From Selaginella moellendorffii (taxonomy: Eukaryota > Streptophyta > Lycopodiopsida > Selaginellales > Selaginellaceae): DNA of 64,000 bases. The notes under the pieces are model-generated. The model did not search any database and had not been told where the DNA came from. It was given only the letters and a program-made list of their open reading frames with translations. Numbering within the stretch: the stretch's first letter is position 1; the number at the start of each line of letters is the position of its first letter. The stretch is taken from contig NW_003314262.1 in NCBI RefSeq assembly GCF_000143415.4, positions 3,792,021 through 3,856,020 of the forward strand. The letters are read 5' to 3'. This document shows positions 36,905 through 47,545 of the stretch, piece by piece. The position numbers and the translations under genes were made by a program.

Positions 36905-38478
36905 TCACACACACACAAAGAACGTGGAAATAAATTCCATGAAGGATTTAGTGACGAGATTTTTACCAGAAGGAAGCATATGATTTTGAAGGAACGCAAG
37001 GCAAGCTCTACTGTTGATATCTTTCGCGAGCTGGACGTCGAGATCTCCAGACAACCTTGGAAAGAAAACGAAGAGAAACATGGAGCGAGCTTTGAACCAG
37101 TACGAACTTACTTGAGTTTCTTGGACATCATCGTAAGAAACAATGGAAAATCAGATTGATCCTGGTGCTCGGTGTGCTACAAATGCGAGAAGATGTATGT
37201 AAACTTCCCCGAGTGAGAGAAATCAAGCAAAGCTGACCTTGATCGTCAAGAGCTTGGTTTCAAGAGATTGCCCGTTCTTGGTTTTCGTCCCAGCTCTTGC
37301 ATTGAGATACACAAGACGAGCTTCTTTCAAGGCCTTCCAATCGAAGTTTTCAGTGTTAAGCAGGAGAACGGGAACATGTCCAGAGACCTTCTCATAGTCT
37401 ACCTGCGGAACAAAATGTCTCATGAGAAGATCAAAGATCAAGCGGGCTTACTTTTTCCACGGGCTCCCACCAGACGTCTAGCCCGAGCGAGCACTTGAAA
37501 CGGGTGGTGATAGCTCCAGGCGCTATGATCGCAGTTGCTCCACCAAAAGAATGTCCAGCAATGGCTATTCGATCCAAGTCCATCCTCCCTTTGAACATGG
37601 TAACGTCCAAGCTATAGTCTCCAGTGACTAAGTTGGAGCTTATACTTCCATTGTTTAGCTCGTCGAGCCCATGAAGGACGAGCTCAATCTCCTTGACTCT
37701 CTGATACATTGTAAAAAGCATGAAACTACAAGAACCAAAGAGGAGGAAAGAAAAAAAGTTTCCTGGACACACCTGTTTGAGTTGCATGCCGCGATCCTTC
37801 ATTTTCAGATCGTGCAAGTTTGAATTGGCGTACTTGTGCTCAATCCATCTCTCCGATCCCTTGTTGTCAATGTAACTGGCAATGTTCGCGGAGCCATCTA
37901 AATGCTCCGGAGCCACAACGACTGCCATGACAACTTCCCAAAGTTTAGAAAAGATTCACGAACAAACAGAAAGAAAAGCTAGAAAAGCTCGAAGAACGAC
38001 ATAACTGTACCCATACGACGCTAGATCCGAGCAAAGCGTGCTGTAAGTTGCTCTACAAGCCCACAAACCATGGGAAAAAACCACCACTGGGAATCTCTCC
38101 TCCCCATCCTCTACCAAAATTGGCTGCGCTGCCGCGGCCGCGATCACTGCTCCAGGCCAGAGCATTGCATAAAACACACCTGCGAGAAAAAATATAGAAT
38201 AAATCAAGAGAATCGAGGAGATCATCCACAGGGAGACGATTACCCGCAAAGATCCACAGCATCGCCCTGCGCATCGCCGTCTTCGGCCGCGCCATATTGC
38301 ACAGGTATCCAAACGCGTAGGCGACGCCGGGCAGCCAGCGGCATTTCTTGGATTGCCGCTGTGCGGCGCTCGGATAGAACACGCGCACCATCGGCGGCTG
38401 GAGCGCGCCATCGCCAGATCCCTTGGCGAGCTGGAAATCCCCAAACGCCACCGGGAAACGGCCCAGGAGCTTCGCCAT
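36905..38478 (-). CDS. Platelet-activating-factor acetylhydrolase-like lipase
   Basis: This is an alpha/beta-hydrolase gene with about seven exons, from ATG at 38478 (MAKLLGRFPVAFGDFQLAKG) to TGA at 36905. Introns are short (about 50-65 bases). One begins GTTATG near 38003, which keeps the frame (ASYGYIVMAVVVAPEHLDG). The product fits the PAF-AH/phospholipase A2 group VII family, which removes short or oxidised acyl chains from phospholipids. Visible features are the oxyanion region FPVVVFSHGL, the nucleophile elbow GHSFGG, an Asp in GLDVWWEPV and a His in TEHQDQSDF, so the whole catalytic triad is present. The C-terminus is DINSRACLAFLQNHMLPSGK and onward. A hydrophobic segment of exon 2 (YAMLWPGAVIAAAAA) may anchor it. 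It lies convergent to nothing and just downstream of NERD on the same strand. Confidence 0.87.
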
Positions 38479-38833
38479 AGCTCCACTCGCTCAATCCAGC
38501 AAAGCAAAAAAGTGAGTCTATAGATTCCCCTAGAATATTCAAATCTCGTTAATCAACGTCCGTACAAGAACACTGTTAATCTAAACCTAACAACGGGGCA
38601 TACGGTAAAAGTACGGTAGACCTTCATCACGACCGTACCAAAAAAAAAAGGCCCCTGTTTTCCAGGGCGGGAGCCTGGAAAACAGAGGCCGAGAGACGAT
38701 TTCCTCGAGAGATGGGATCTAGAAGAAGCTGTCACATATATCTCTTGTTCTCGTTTGTACAGTCCTCTGGAAAACGAACGTACCTGGTACACGAAGGATC
38801 CAAACGTCCGAAACTTACGATGAATCGTTCCTC

Positions 38834-41800
38834 TCAACTGTGCTGGAATGGGCACGAATCGCCGTTCCTGCAAAATCCCTTCTGGTAGAACCGGCATGAC
38901 GTGCCTTTCTTCTGCTGGTGAGGCACTCTCGGGCTCCGAAAGCTATCGCCCCTGTCCACCCAGCCGCTGTTTTGAGACTGGTCTCTCCATCCGGGACTCC
39001 TGTGCGGTGCTTGTGGAGGAGCACCCCACGGACCATCGTTGAAGTTACCACCACCGCCGCCACCACCGTCGGACCTCCCTGGATTCTGGCTCCACGGGTC
39101 ACTTGGCGGCGATGGAGCTCCTCCTCCTACTCGTTCATGACCACCTGTGCTACTCCAATCTCCTGTTCTAGACGAAGCGTTCCAGCCACTTCTACCACCA
39201 CCTGTGTTATCCCAGCCCCCTGTCCGTCCAGTGTCTAGCGGCGGAGGTGGTGGAGCACCCCAAGCCGCCGGCGGCGCTGCCACCGGCGTACGCGCCGCCG
39301 CTAGAGCTTCCACTAGCAAAACTGCCTGCTCTCGCTGGCCGGACCTCCAGACTTTGAGATCTGCTGGGAACAGCCCCGTCAAGCTCCACTTCCTGAGCTG
39401 CTCGAACGAGAAGGGGCCTTGGACTATAGCCTTGGGGTCTTGGTAGAACCATGCCTTCTCCTTCTCTGCTATCTCGGGTGGCGGCGGCGCGTTCATGTTA
39501 GCTGGAGGTGTTGAAAGATGTGGAGGCCGAGGTGGCGGTGGTGGAGGCCGTGAGAGTGGTAAAGACCCCCCTCCGTAAACCGGCTCCTTCTGTTCTGCGC
39601 TCTTATGTCCACCAAACTTCCCGTTTGATCTTCCCTCGTTTCTCCAATCGTGATCCCTGTCCCATCCTCTCTCAAAACCGTCTCTCTTGTTGAAACTGTC
39701 TTGCTTTGTGAAAGCTGGCGGATCGTTTCTCCTGTCCCATTTGTTAGGCTGATGCTCTTCTCTAATACTTCGGCTCTTCTCGGCAGTGCTGGCTACTTCA
39801 GCTGCAAGAAAAAAAGTGAGCTGTCACAGTACCAGCGAACAGACATCCACTTACCTGGCTGCTCAGTTGGGTTTGGTTCGTCGCTTGGCTCCTCGTGCTC
39901 GGGGTCCATAGTAGCGTCCGCTTCAAACGCTGGGACCTTGCTCAACTCCTTCAAGCGATAGTCTTGATTCGAAATCCTTTGAAGCTTCTCCACGCACTCC
40001 CTCAATGTACAACGGAGTTAAGGTTACACTGGGTTGGCAACAATTTCGAGAACAAAACAAAAAGGATATTCTTTCTTTCGACCCTTCTCATTGGCACGAT
40101 CCCTGAGCGCGGTTAACCTTGAGGTTTCTGTCTCGAACCACTGCAACAACAGAGATAAAAGATTAACAAAGCGAAAGCGCTCATTTTCATTTACATCATT
40201 AAGCTTCGCTTCTCGAATAGACAGCGCTTTACGTTCAAAGTCTCCCTGTCATGGATTTAATTAGATCCAGATGAACACGCAAAATCTCACAGCAAAATGC
40301 ATACCACAGTTGGAGCCGGGATGAACCCCCATTTGATGCTCTGCCGCAAACGCGCGCACTCCTCCTGCAGTAATTACTGTAAGGCATCCGGTATTTTGTA
40401 ATGGTCAACACGCATACCTCGGTGAAATCCTGATTTGATACTAAGTCAATTGTCAGGTCCTCCTTCTTTTGTAGGTTCGTGATTAGTAAAACGATCTTCG
40501 TACTTTTTTTGCCCGCTTTGTACTCCTCAGCTTGTAATCTGGTACCTGCAACCATACGACATCGTTAGCGAGCCACGCATATAATAAAAACTACTTACCG
40601 ACTATTTGAACAAGACGGTAGCACATATCATTTTTGCCTGGAACCCTTATCCTTACGAACGTGCCCACCACCTTCTGCTCAAAGTTAGGATCGCCAAGCA
40701 TGTCCTCCAGTAGAGCCCTTCTTAGATATACATGACTAATGTTGCTCTGATTTATCGCCGCATACTCGTCTCCCTTGAGACTTCGCTTGTTTTTCTTTCC
40801 CTTCTCGTCATCGACTTGGCTTTCGGCTTGTTCCGTCTTTGAAGCTTTGCTCGGAAAATGGTTGTGGAGGTATTTCATCAAACTGCGCTGAGTCACGGCC
40901 TTCTTGCCGAAGAGAGACCGGAGTTGTTCGTCGCATCTTATGATGGTTTTCTTCCGCGGATTCTGGAGCTTGTTGGCCTTAATGTGATCCCATAAAAGCT
41001 TATTAACTGCGGGCCTCTTCATTGGTGTCTTTGGATCTTCCTTCATAAACTTGATAAAACTGATCATCTCCTTTGACGCCCAGCCATAAAATACCGTAGG
41101 CTTGTAAGCCTCTCCTTCCTCTTCCTCTTCCTCGTCCTGCTCTTCTTCTTCCCCTTCGTCTTCTTCTTTCTCATCGACATCCTCGGTAAGAGGTTGCTCC
41201 TTCTGCTCCTGATTTACAGTGCACTTGAACTCGTCAGAGAGAGCATTCAGGATCTTCGTCTTCCTTTCTTTCCTTATCCCAGTACCAAAAGGAACATCTT
41301 CGTCGTCGGCCATCACCACAGCTGCAGACGCTTCTGACTCGGAACTTGAAGCCTCGTCGTCCGACCGCCCGTCACTATCTGCTGCAGGTGTAGCATTCAC
41401 GAACTTTCCGTCCTTGTCAAATTCTGGCAAAACGATCGTCTCTTTCGCCTTCAAATCCTCCCAGTATTCTTTGAACAGACATTCGTATGTGTCGCGGTCA
41501 TTAAAATCGACCGTGTTCTGAAAGAACACATCGAGTTAGACATTTGCTAGAACTATTAATTGTTGTGACCTTACCCCTTCAGCGTTTACGGTTTCATTGA
41601 GCTCAATCATTTTAACGTAGTTCACGCACTCCTCGCACAAGCCTTTCTTCTTGTCAAATAAACTAAAACTGTGTCGACTCCTGCATCCAGCGCAGTAAGC
41701 TTTTGGACAAGTATAGCAACGAAAGCTTGCTTTCTTCGAACAGTTTTCTCCATCGCAAAAATGCCAGCCTACACAAGGAAGAGGTTACATAAATTCAAGC

Positions 41801-42460
41801 ATGCTAAAACACAAACCGCAGTGCCAGTTTCCTTTCTTCCTGAAAAACTCTTGGTCCCTTCCGATACAGCCAAGATGGTACGCCTTTGGGCATGTCCTGT
41901 AAAAACAAACTTAGTCGAAGTGTCCTACCAAACCAAAAAAATAGTCACCTTTGATCGCACAGAATTAGATCCCCACCGTCGAAACACACAAAACAAACGT
42001 CATCCTCTTCTTTCCTAAATGACGCTTTCACGGAAGCCTTCCTTCCCCGCTTCTTACGACTTTCTTGAGGAGGCTGCTCCTGAGCCCTCTTCTTCTCGTT
42101 CGCTTTCGAGAGAATGTTGGCTTCATCCTCTTTCTCGGCCGCTTCGAAAAGCTCCATCTCTCGCTGTAATTCCGTCTTCTCCTCACAATTCTCACCGAAA
42201 GTAGCCGCTCCATCCTTGGCAGGAGCTTCGTCCTGCTCTGAAACTTCCATTCCATCAGTCGCCGCTGGCGATTCCTCTAATTTGCCACTTAATTCCTCCT
42301 TGACCTGTTCTCCCGAGACGATTTTTTCCTCCCCAGCTTGCTCCACAGCTCCAAGATTTTCGTCTCGCTCCATTTCGGCCACTCCATTCCCATCTTTGCT
42401 TCCATCCACCGCTGCCGCTACCTCTGGCTCTAAGCGCTGCTCCTGCTGCTCGTCGTCCAT
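38834..42460 (-). CDS. NERD: NERD-type protein (PHD, SWIB, Plus-3, GYF, CCCH)
   Basis: This is a multi-exon gene from MDDEQQEQRLEPEVAAAVDG to GTSCRFYQKGFCRNGDSCPF plus a short tail. Domains in order are an acidic N-terminus, a PHD finger (DDVCFVCFDGGDLILCD, then CPKAYHLGC), an acidic linker, SWIB/MDM2 (PTVFYGWASKEMISFIKFM to SLMKYLHNHFPSK), Plus-3 (VVGTFVRIRVPGKNDMCYRL), GYF (KAWFYQDPKAIVQGPFSFEQ), a Pro/Gly-rich tail with several GW/WG pairs, and one C-terminal CCCH finger. This architecture is that of Arabidopsis NERD, which binds histone H3 and AGO2 and supports RDR1/RDR6-dependent DNA methylation. All domains are intact. It is head-to-head with RABE across about 340 bases. Confidence 0.9.
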
Positions 42461-42797
42461 GCCTCTACACTAGAATTCTTCCCATCTACTGTCCTACCTT
42501 GGCGCTTCTTGCCCTAGCTTTGCCCGGCTAACGAATGAGTGGCCATTAGGGCATGGAGTATCTTGGCTGACCTAAAGAGAACGAGATAAAGTACGGCTAA
42601 GATGCTATTTTGTGCCATTTTTACGACCGCGCCGGGCCGTCCACGTGGATGGTTTCTGGAGCGTTAGATTGACAGCGTTGCACGAGAGACCAACGCAAAC
42701 GGGGTTGCGCTTTCGGTCATTTTCCAAAACCCTACTCAAAGGGCGCTCTCTCTCGATCTTCCTTCGCCGCGAATCGCGAGCTTGGATCACAGTCGCA
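42461..42797. promoter_or_regulatory. Shared upstream region of NERD (-) and RABE (+)
   Basis: Only 337 bases separate the two start codons, so both promoters and both leaders lie in this interval. I see no clear TATA box, which is common for housekeeping plant genes. Whether it acts as one bidirectional promoter is inference. Confidence 0.5.
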
Positions 42798-43926
42798 ATG
42801 GCGTCGGGAGCGGGGAGAGCTCGCGCAGATTACGACTACCTCATCAAATTGCTGCTCATCGGCGACAGCGGTAAGCGAAAATCTCGCAGCGCATTTCCTG
42901 GTGGAGCGAGATCTCCTTATGATCCGCTCGAAATATTTCTCCTCGGTTGATTTACGTGCTTCTCGCGTAACAGGTGTGGGGAAGAGCTGCCTTTTGCTCC
43001 GCTTCTCGGACGATTCCTTCACGACGAGCTTCATCACAACGATAGGGTATATGGCACATTGTAAATGCGCAGCCTGGCTGACCATTTCTTCGCAGCATTG
43101 ACTTTAAAATCAGGACTGTGGATCTTGATGGCAAGAGGATCAAGCTCCAAATATGGGACACCGCTGGGCAAGAGCGCTTCCGGACTATAACAACTGGTTT
43201 GTTTTGCTTTGCTCTAGTTCCATATACTTTCTAGCTAAATTCCATTCTTGCCTATGCAGCATACTACCGCGGAGCTATGGGCATTCTTCTTGTCTATGAT
43301 GTTACTGACGAGTCTTCGTTTAACAGTATCCTTTGCGCGGTTTTTTTTTTTTTTTTTTTTTTGTTGTCCTTAATCCAGCTCCGGTAAAGACATCCGAAAT
43401 TGGATCAGAAATATCGAGCAGCATGCTTCAGACAATGTGAACAAGATCCTGGTCGGTAACAAGGCCGACATGGACGAAAGCAAGAGGGTAAGAAACTCTG
43501 GATCTCATTTTCCCATGCGTCTCTGACTCTTCCGAATTATATCCCAGGCTGTATCAACAGAGAGAGGGCAAGCACTTGCGAACGAGTTTGGTATCAAGTT
43601 CTTTGAAACCGTGGGTATCTCTGACTTGCAGTCCTTTCGCTGAAACCTCTCTTCTGTTTCACGGACTTGCGGTACTGACTGTTTAAATGCTGCAGAGTGC
43701 AAAGACGAACTTAAACGTGGAGAAGGTCTTCTTCACAATTGCGGGAGACATCAAGCGGAGACTGGCAGAAACAGACTCCAGACCAGAGGTGCGGAGCTGC
43801 TTTTTGCCTCACAGATCTAGTGTAACGTGAAATCTTTTTCTGCAGCCTCCCCGGATCAACAATATAGTACTAGACCCGTCAAAGGATCAGGGCAGTGACA
43901 AGGCCAAGTCAACGTGTTGCACTTGA
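42798..43926 (+). CDS. RABE1: Rab8/RABE small GTPase
   Basis: This is a gene of several short exons, from [20 protein letters not shown] to a stop at 43924-43926. All GTPase motifs are present: P-loop GDSGVGKS, split by the first intron; switch I with [26 protein letters not shown]; and SAK. The C-terminus ends KSTCCT, a double-cysteine geranylgeranylation signal. The segment [16 protein letters not shown] and the central [20 protein letters not shown] identify plant RABE (Rab8), which directs Golgi-to-plasma-membrane vesicles. The fourth intron ends in a long poly-T run. The gene appears functional. Confidence 0.95.
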
Positions 43927-44133
43927 GGAGCGACAAGCAAAGCGACTCCTCGGCTTAAATGGTTTTTGTGGAAAATTTGCTCCTGGGGTACGGATTTGTC
44001 AAATTCTTTTCTCTCAATGTAACGAATTTTTAAGCTCCAGCATTGGTCCAGTGAGTCACGACGTCATCTTCTTTTTTCTGTGGCTCCAGCTTAGGGTTTG
44101 CGGTCATGGCACCATGACCAGAAGAAGCAGGGA

Positions 44134-45345
44134 ATGGTGGAAATGTGCCAGAGTTCCCGCAACGAGGGAAGGAAGCAGGGATTTTCTTCTACAGTTGATC
44201 GTCCCCCTCCGCTTGTAGTGTGCTCGGCTATCGAGAGGCAGCGTCACTTCTTTGCTCTCGATTTTATCTCAGGTGGTGTTGCTGCTGCAGTGTCCAAGAG
44301 TGCCGCCGCGCCTCTCGAGCGAGTGAAGCTGTTGATCCANNNNNNNNNNNNNNNNNNNNNNNNNNNNNNNNNNNNNNNNNNNNNNNNNNNNNNNNNNNNN
44401 NNNNNNNNNNNNNNNNNNNNNNNNNNNNNNNNNNNNNNNNNNNNNNNNNNNNNNNNNNNNNNNNNNNNNNNNNNNNNNNNNNNNNNNNNNNNNNNNNNNN
44501 NNNNNNNNNNNNNNNNNNNNNNNNNNNNNNNNNNNNNNNNNNNNNNNNNNNNNNNNNNNNNNNNNNNNNNNNNNNNNNNNNNNNNNNNNNNNNNNNNNNN
44601 NNNNNNNNNNNNNNNNNNNNNNNNNNNNNNNNNNNNNNNNNNNNNNNNNNNNNNCATCAAGGATCTCTTCGGCCTGAGCAGAGAACGCGATGGCCACTGC
44701 AAATGGATAATTGGAAACATGGCGGCTGGAGGAGCAGCTGGTGTGATATCCTCCATGCTTGTCTACTCGCTCGATTTTGCACGTACCAGGCTCGCAAACG
44801 ACACCATACAATTGGAGAAGACCGGTGCTCGCCAGTACCAAGGTCTTACCGATGTATACAAGAAAACTCTGGCAACCGATGGTGTTTTTGGTTTGTACAG
44901 AGGCTTCAGCGCTTCCATAGTTGGCATCGTTCTATACCGCAGCCTCTACTTCGGCATCTATGATTCGGTGAAGCCGTTTGTTCTGGTGGGATCACTCCAG
45001 GTACGATTATCTTTCTCTCGAGCTTTACTTCTAAACCTCCGAAGTTTTGACACAGGGAAGCTTTGCTGCTAGTTTCGCTGTTGGATGGGTAGTGACAACT
45101 TTCTCCAGTCTCACTGTCTATCCCTTCGATACCGTGCGGCGCAGGATGATGATGACTTCGGGCGAAGCTGTGAAGTACCGTGGCGCAATCGATGCTTTCA
45201 GGCTTATTTGGAAGAACGAAGGTCCCCGGGCATTCTTCAGAGGCGCAGGAACTAATGTGCTTGTGGGAATGGCAGGAGCTGGTGTTCTTTCGGGCTATGA
45301 TCAGCTGCAACTACATATCACTACGTGGTACCACGAAAACTTGTA
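44134..45345 (+). CDS. Adenine nucleotide carrier, ER-ANT1-like (interrupted by assembly gap)
   Basis: This is a mitochondrial-carrier-family protein with the ADP/ATP carrier signature RRRMMM in repeat 3. Repeat 1 is visible as [20 protein letters not shown], then N bases hide the end of repeat 1 and the start of repeat 2. Repeat 2 resumes at [20 protein letters not shown], and repeat 3 follows a short intron at 45001-45054 ([20 protein letters not shown] to [15 protein letters not shown]). The [20 protein letters not shown] and VLVGSLQ segments resemble plant ER-ANT1, which exchanges ATP and ADP across the ER membrane, more than the mitochondrial AACs. No long transit peptide is seen. I chose the in-frame ATG at 44134; 44143 is also possible. 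Confidence 0.85.
44340..44654. other. Assembly gap (about 315 N)
   Basis: A run of N lies inside the carrier gene. The flanking reading frames are compatible with the length given, but the true size is not known. Confidence 1.
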
Positions 45346-45521
45346 ATTTTCAATCTTGCTTTCTCAGAATCTGGACATGAACATCAATGGAAGAACAGGT
45401 TTGATATAAAGCCCGAGGCTTTCTTCAAGAAATTAGTCAAGAATAGGAGCAGGGATTTGGGAGAATTCGATCAAAGGAAGAATGAAAAGAGGAAGTTGGG
45501 GTGGATCTGACGATGATCAGG

Positions 45522-46250
45522 TCATCTACTGAGCACATTTAACAGGATTTGGAGACCTCTAGCAGTCATTTCTCGGACGTGGTTCACCGTCACCTTTGCT
45601 CCCACCAGCTTGGCCTGCTCCCCGAAGTGCGCCTTTCCGGTCACCGCCTGGCACGCCATGAGGAGCCCCTGCGTCGTCTGCACTGCGTACTTCCAGCAGT
45701 TGTTCTCCTGGGCGGCGTAGTTGGGGTCGTGGTCCTCGAGAATGGCGAGCACCTCCTCCAGATTCATGGGAGTGTCCTCGCAGTCGAATGCCGACACCTG
45801 CGCCTCTTCCAAAGCCCCCATCTCCTCCGGCTCGTCCTTGACGGCCCTGATGTTGATGCCGCAGTTCGCTCCGGATCCGCACTTCTCAGCCAGGAAGATG
45901 TGCCGCTTCCCCCGGATCTTCATCACGATGACAAGAAATTCGTGGTTGATGATGGACTTGGGGTTGATCCCTCGGCCGCCGCTGCCGCTGCTGCTGCTGC
46001 TGCTGGAAGAGGAAGAGGCGATCTCATTCGAGATCCCTGACTGGCAGTAGAGGATCCTGTGGAGGAAGGAGCGCGAGGACCGCCTGATCTTGCTGTATTT
46101 GCTGCGGTCCGACTTCACCAGGTTGCGGATCTTGCCCTGGAAGACAGTGTCCGGCGTCAGGATCGCCGCTGCTGAAGCTCGGAGGGAGTCCTTGGCCATG
46201 TCCTTGGCAACATCGCGGCTGCTCTCCGCAATGTAGCTCGACATCCACAT
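45522..46250 (-). CDS. Unknown protein, 242 residues, possible LRAT/NlpC-like fold
   Basis: This is a single open frame beginning MWMSSYIAESSRDVAKDMAK. A basic, Ser-rich stretch (KYSKIRRSSRSFLHRIL, then a poly-Ser/Gly run) is followed by a compact C-terminal part: INHEFLVIVMKIRGKRHIFL, AEKCGSGANCGINIRAV, an acidic linker, then NLEEVLAILEDHDPNYAAQE and NNCWKYAVQTTQGLLMACQA. A His on a predicted strand followed later by NNCWKYA at a helix start resembles the His-then-Cys order of LRAT/NlpC-P60-type thiol enzymes, but this is a guess from the pattern. I do not recognise the family. Base composition is GC-rich like neighbouring exons, which supports a real gene. Confidence 0.6.
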   Translation of the reverse strand: MWMSSYIAESSRDVAKDMAKDSLRASAAAILTPDTVFQGKIRNLVKSDRSKYSKIRRSSRSFLHRILYCQSGISNEIASSSSSSSSSSGSGGRGINPKSIINHEFLVIVMKIRGKRHIFLAEKCGSGANCGINIRAVKDEPEEMGALEEAQVSAFDCEDTPMNLEEVLAILEDHDPNYAAQENNCWKYAVQTTQGLLMACQAVTGKAHFGEQAKLVGAKVTVNHVREMTARGLQILLNVLSR

Positions 46251-46333
46251 GATTCTCACCAGAGCTCCACAGCCCCCTGTTTGTTGGATCTAGGGATTTT
46301 AGAATGTGTGCTTTAGCACCATGGCCGTGGGCG

Positions 46334-46447
46334 ATGGCGACGAGGACGGCGTCAGCGTGCTTGCTGCTGCTGTTCCTGCTAGCCTGCGAACTCCACTCGA
46401 AGTTTAAAGGCTTTTTTTTTTCAAAAAGGTTAAGAACTTTATTCTAG
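46334..46447 (+). CDS. Possible short secreted peptide (37 residues)
   Basis: A short frame starts MATRTASACLLLLFLLACEL and continues HSKFKG before running into a poly-T tract and a stop. The first 20 residues look like a signal peptide with an Ala-Cys-Glu end. The coding look stops at the poly-T, so it could be the first exon of a lost secreted-protein gene. It could also be chance. Confidence 0.25.
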   Translation: MATRTASACLLLLFLLACELHSKFKGFFFSKRLRTLF

Positions 46448-46799
46448 GAGCAATATGTAATAATTGGTTTCATGAGTGATTGCTTTGTTTCAACAGCGAT
46501 TTCTTGGGTGGAATTACGACAATTTGTGTTGGAATAACTAGCTATCTGGCTTAACATTTGGATCTAATGTTTTTTTTTTATTAAATCAATATTCCTTGGC
46601 TACGCGAGTGGAGCATACAAGATCTTTAGATCAAAGATACTCTCTATAGCGAGCGAGAATCGCAGTCCACAAGATTGTATGCAGCTCCCGGGCGTTATCA
46701 GGATGGGCATAAGCGGAGGCAAATCAGGAAATAAGGTTATGAGGTTTGATGGGCTATCTGTATCGTACTCTGGCATTGACCATATGTGATTATGAAGTT

Positions 46800-47280
46800 G
46801 TTCAATTACGTTTTGTCGAGGCGAGGAAGCCAAGCATTGCTGTTCGCCCGTTCCAGCGCTCCGCACCAACCCAATCATTGGCTGCTTGTCAAGTTCACGT
46901 TCGTTACTTGCTTGATCCACGAAAAGAACAATCAACAATGGCTTATCAGTCTTCCGTTGATCGTTTCTCCATCGAACGCCATCAATCTGATCCATCGCCA
47001 GTCTCTGGTCGCCTCTCGATCGACCTCTGGCCTTGGATAGAGCGATCCGGACGATGGCACAGCTCCAAACACGGAGTGCTTCTCCGACTCGTTCTCGGCC
47101 TGAGCTCCTCCTCGCGGGTGATCTCCTTCTTGGTGCTGTCGAGAACGCCGATGATGCCGCCATCGCCACCATCCGAGGGCGCTCTCAGTACTGCTAGATT
47201 TCGCAAACTGATGGAGCTCGTGGGCGATTGCGAAGAGGTGGAGCTTGTTGAGGAAGAAGAGAGAGCTGCCTAGCAAAAAA
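46800..47280 (-). pseudogene. ELIP pseudogene downstream of ABCC
   Basis: On the minus strand this matches ELIP exon 1 from about residue 25 (RAPSDGGDGGIIGVLDSTKK in one frame, VFGAVPSSGSLYPRPEV in another), the intron, and then a short piece of helix III (AGTGEQQCLASSP region) after a large deletion of exon 2. The start codon and first ~70 coding bases are gone, and the frame shifts several times. Upstream, a TATTTATA box (47355-47362 on the plus strand) is kept, but the ACGTGGC motif of the intact copies is absent. Confidence 0.85.
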
Positions 47281-47545
47281 TCATCTGTGCAGTGAATTTA
47301 CAATGAGCTACTGTGTTTCTACGTTTGAGATGACTATGGCAAATGACAGACAGATATTTATACGGTGCGAGGATCATCGGCTCGTGTCCACTGTATCGCT
47401 TATCTTGTGCTGAAAATGGCCGAAGGTAAGAGAATGCCAGGTGTGATACTCTGCAACTTTCGTTTTATTTTGCAATCGAATTCGTACACGATTATGTCTT
47501 TTGTCTGAAACAATAAGCCAGATTGATCGTGTTAATGTAATGCCA

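Noticed and set aside
43340-43365. Poly-T run in RABE as a possible gene break
   Set aside because: It lies in an intron whose ends keep the reading frame (SSFN to DIRNWIRN).
45549-46040. Plus-strand frame opposite the 242-residue gene
   Set aside because: The minus frame has a better start, ordered secondary-structure-like composition and a complete length; the plus frame is its shadow.
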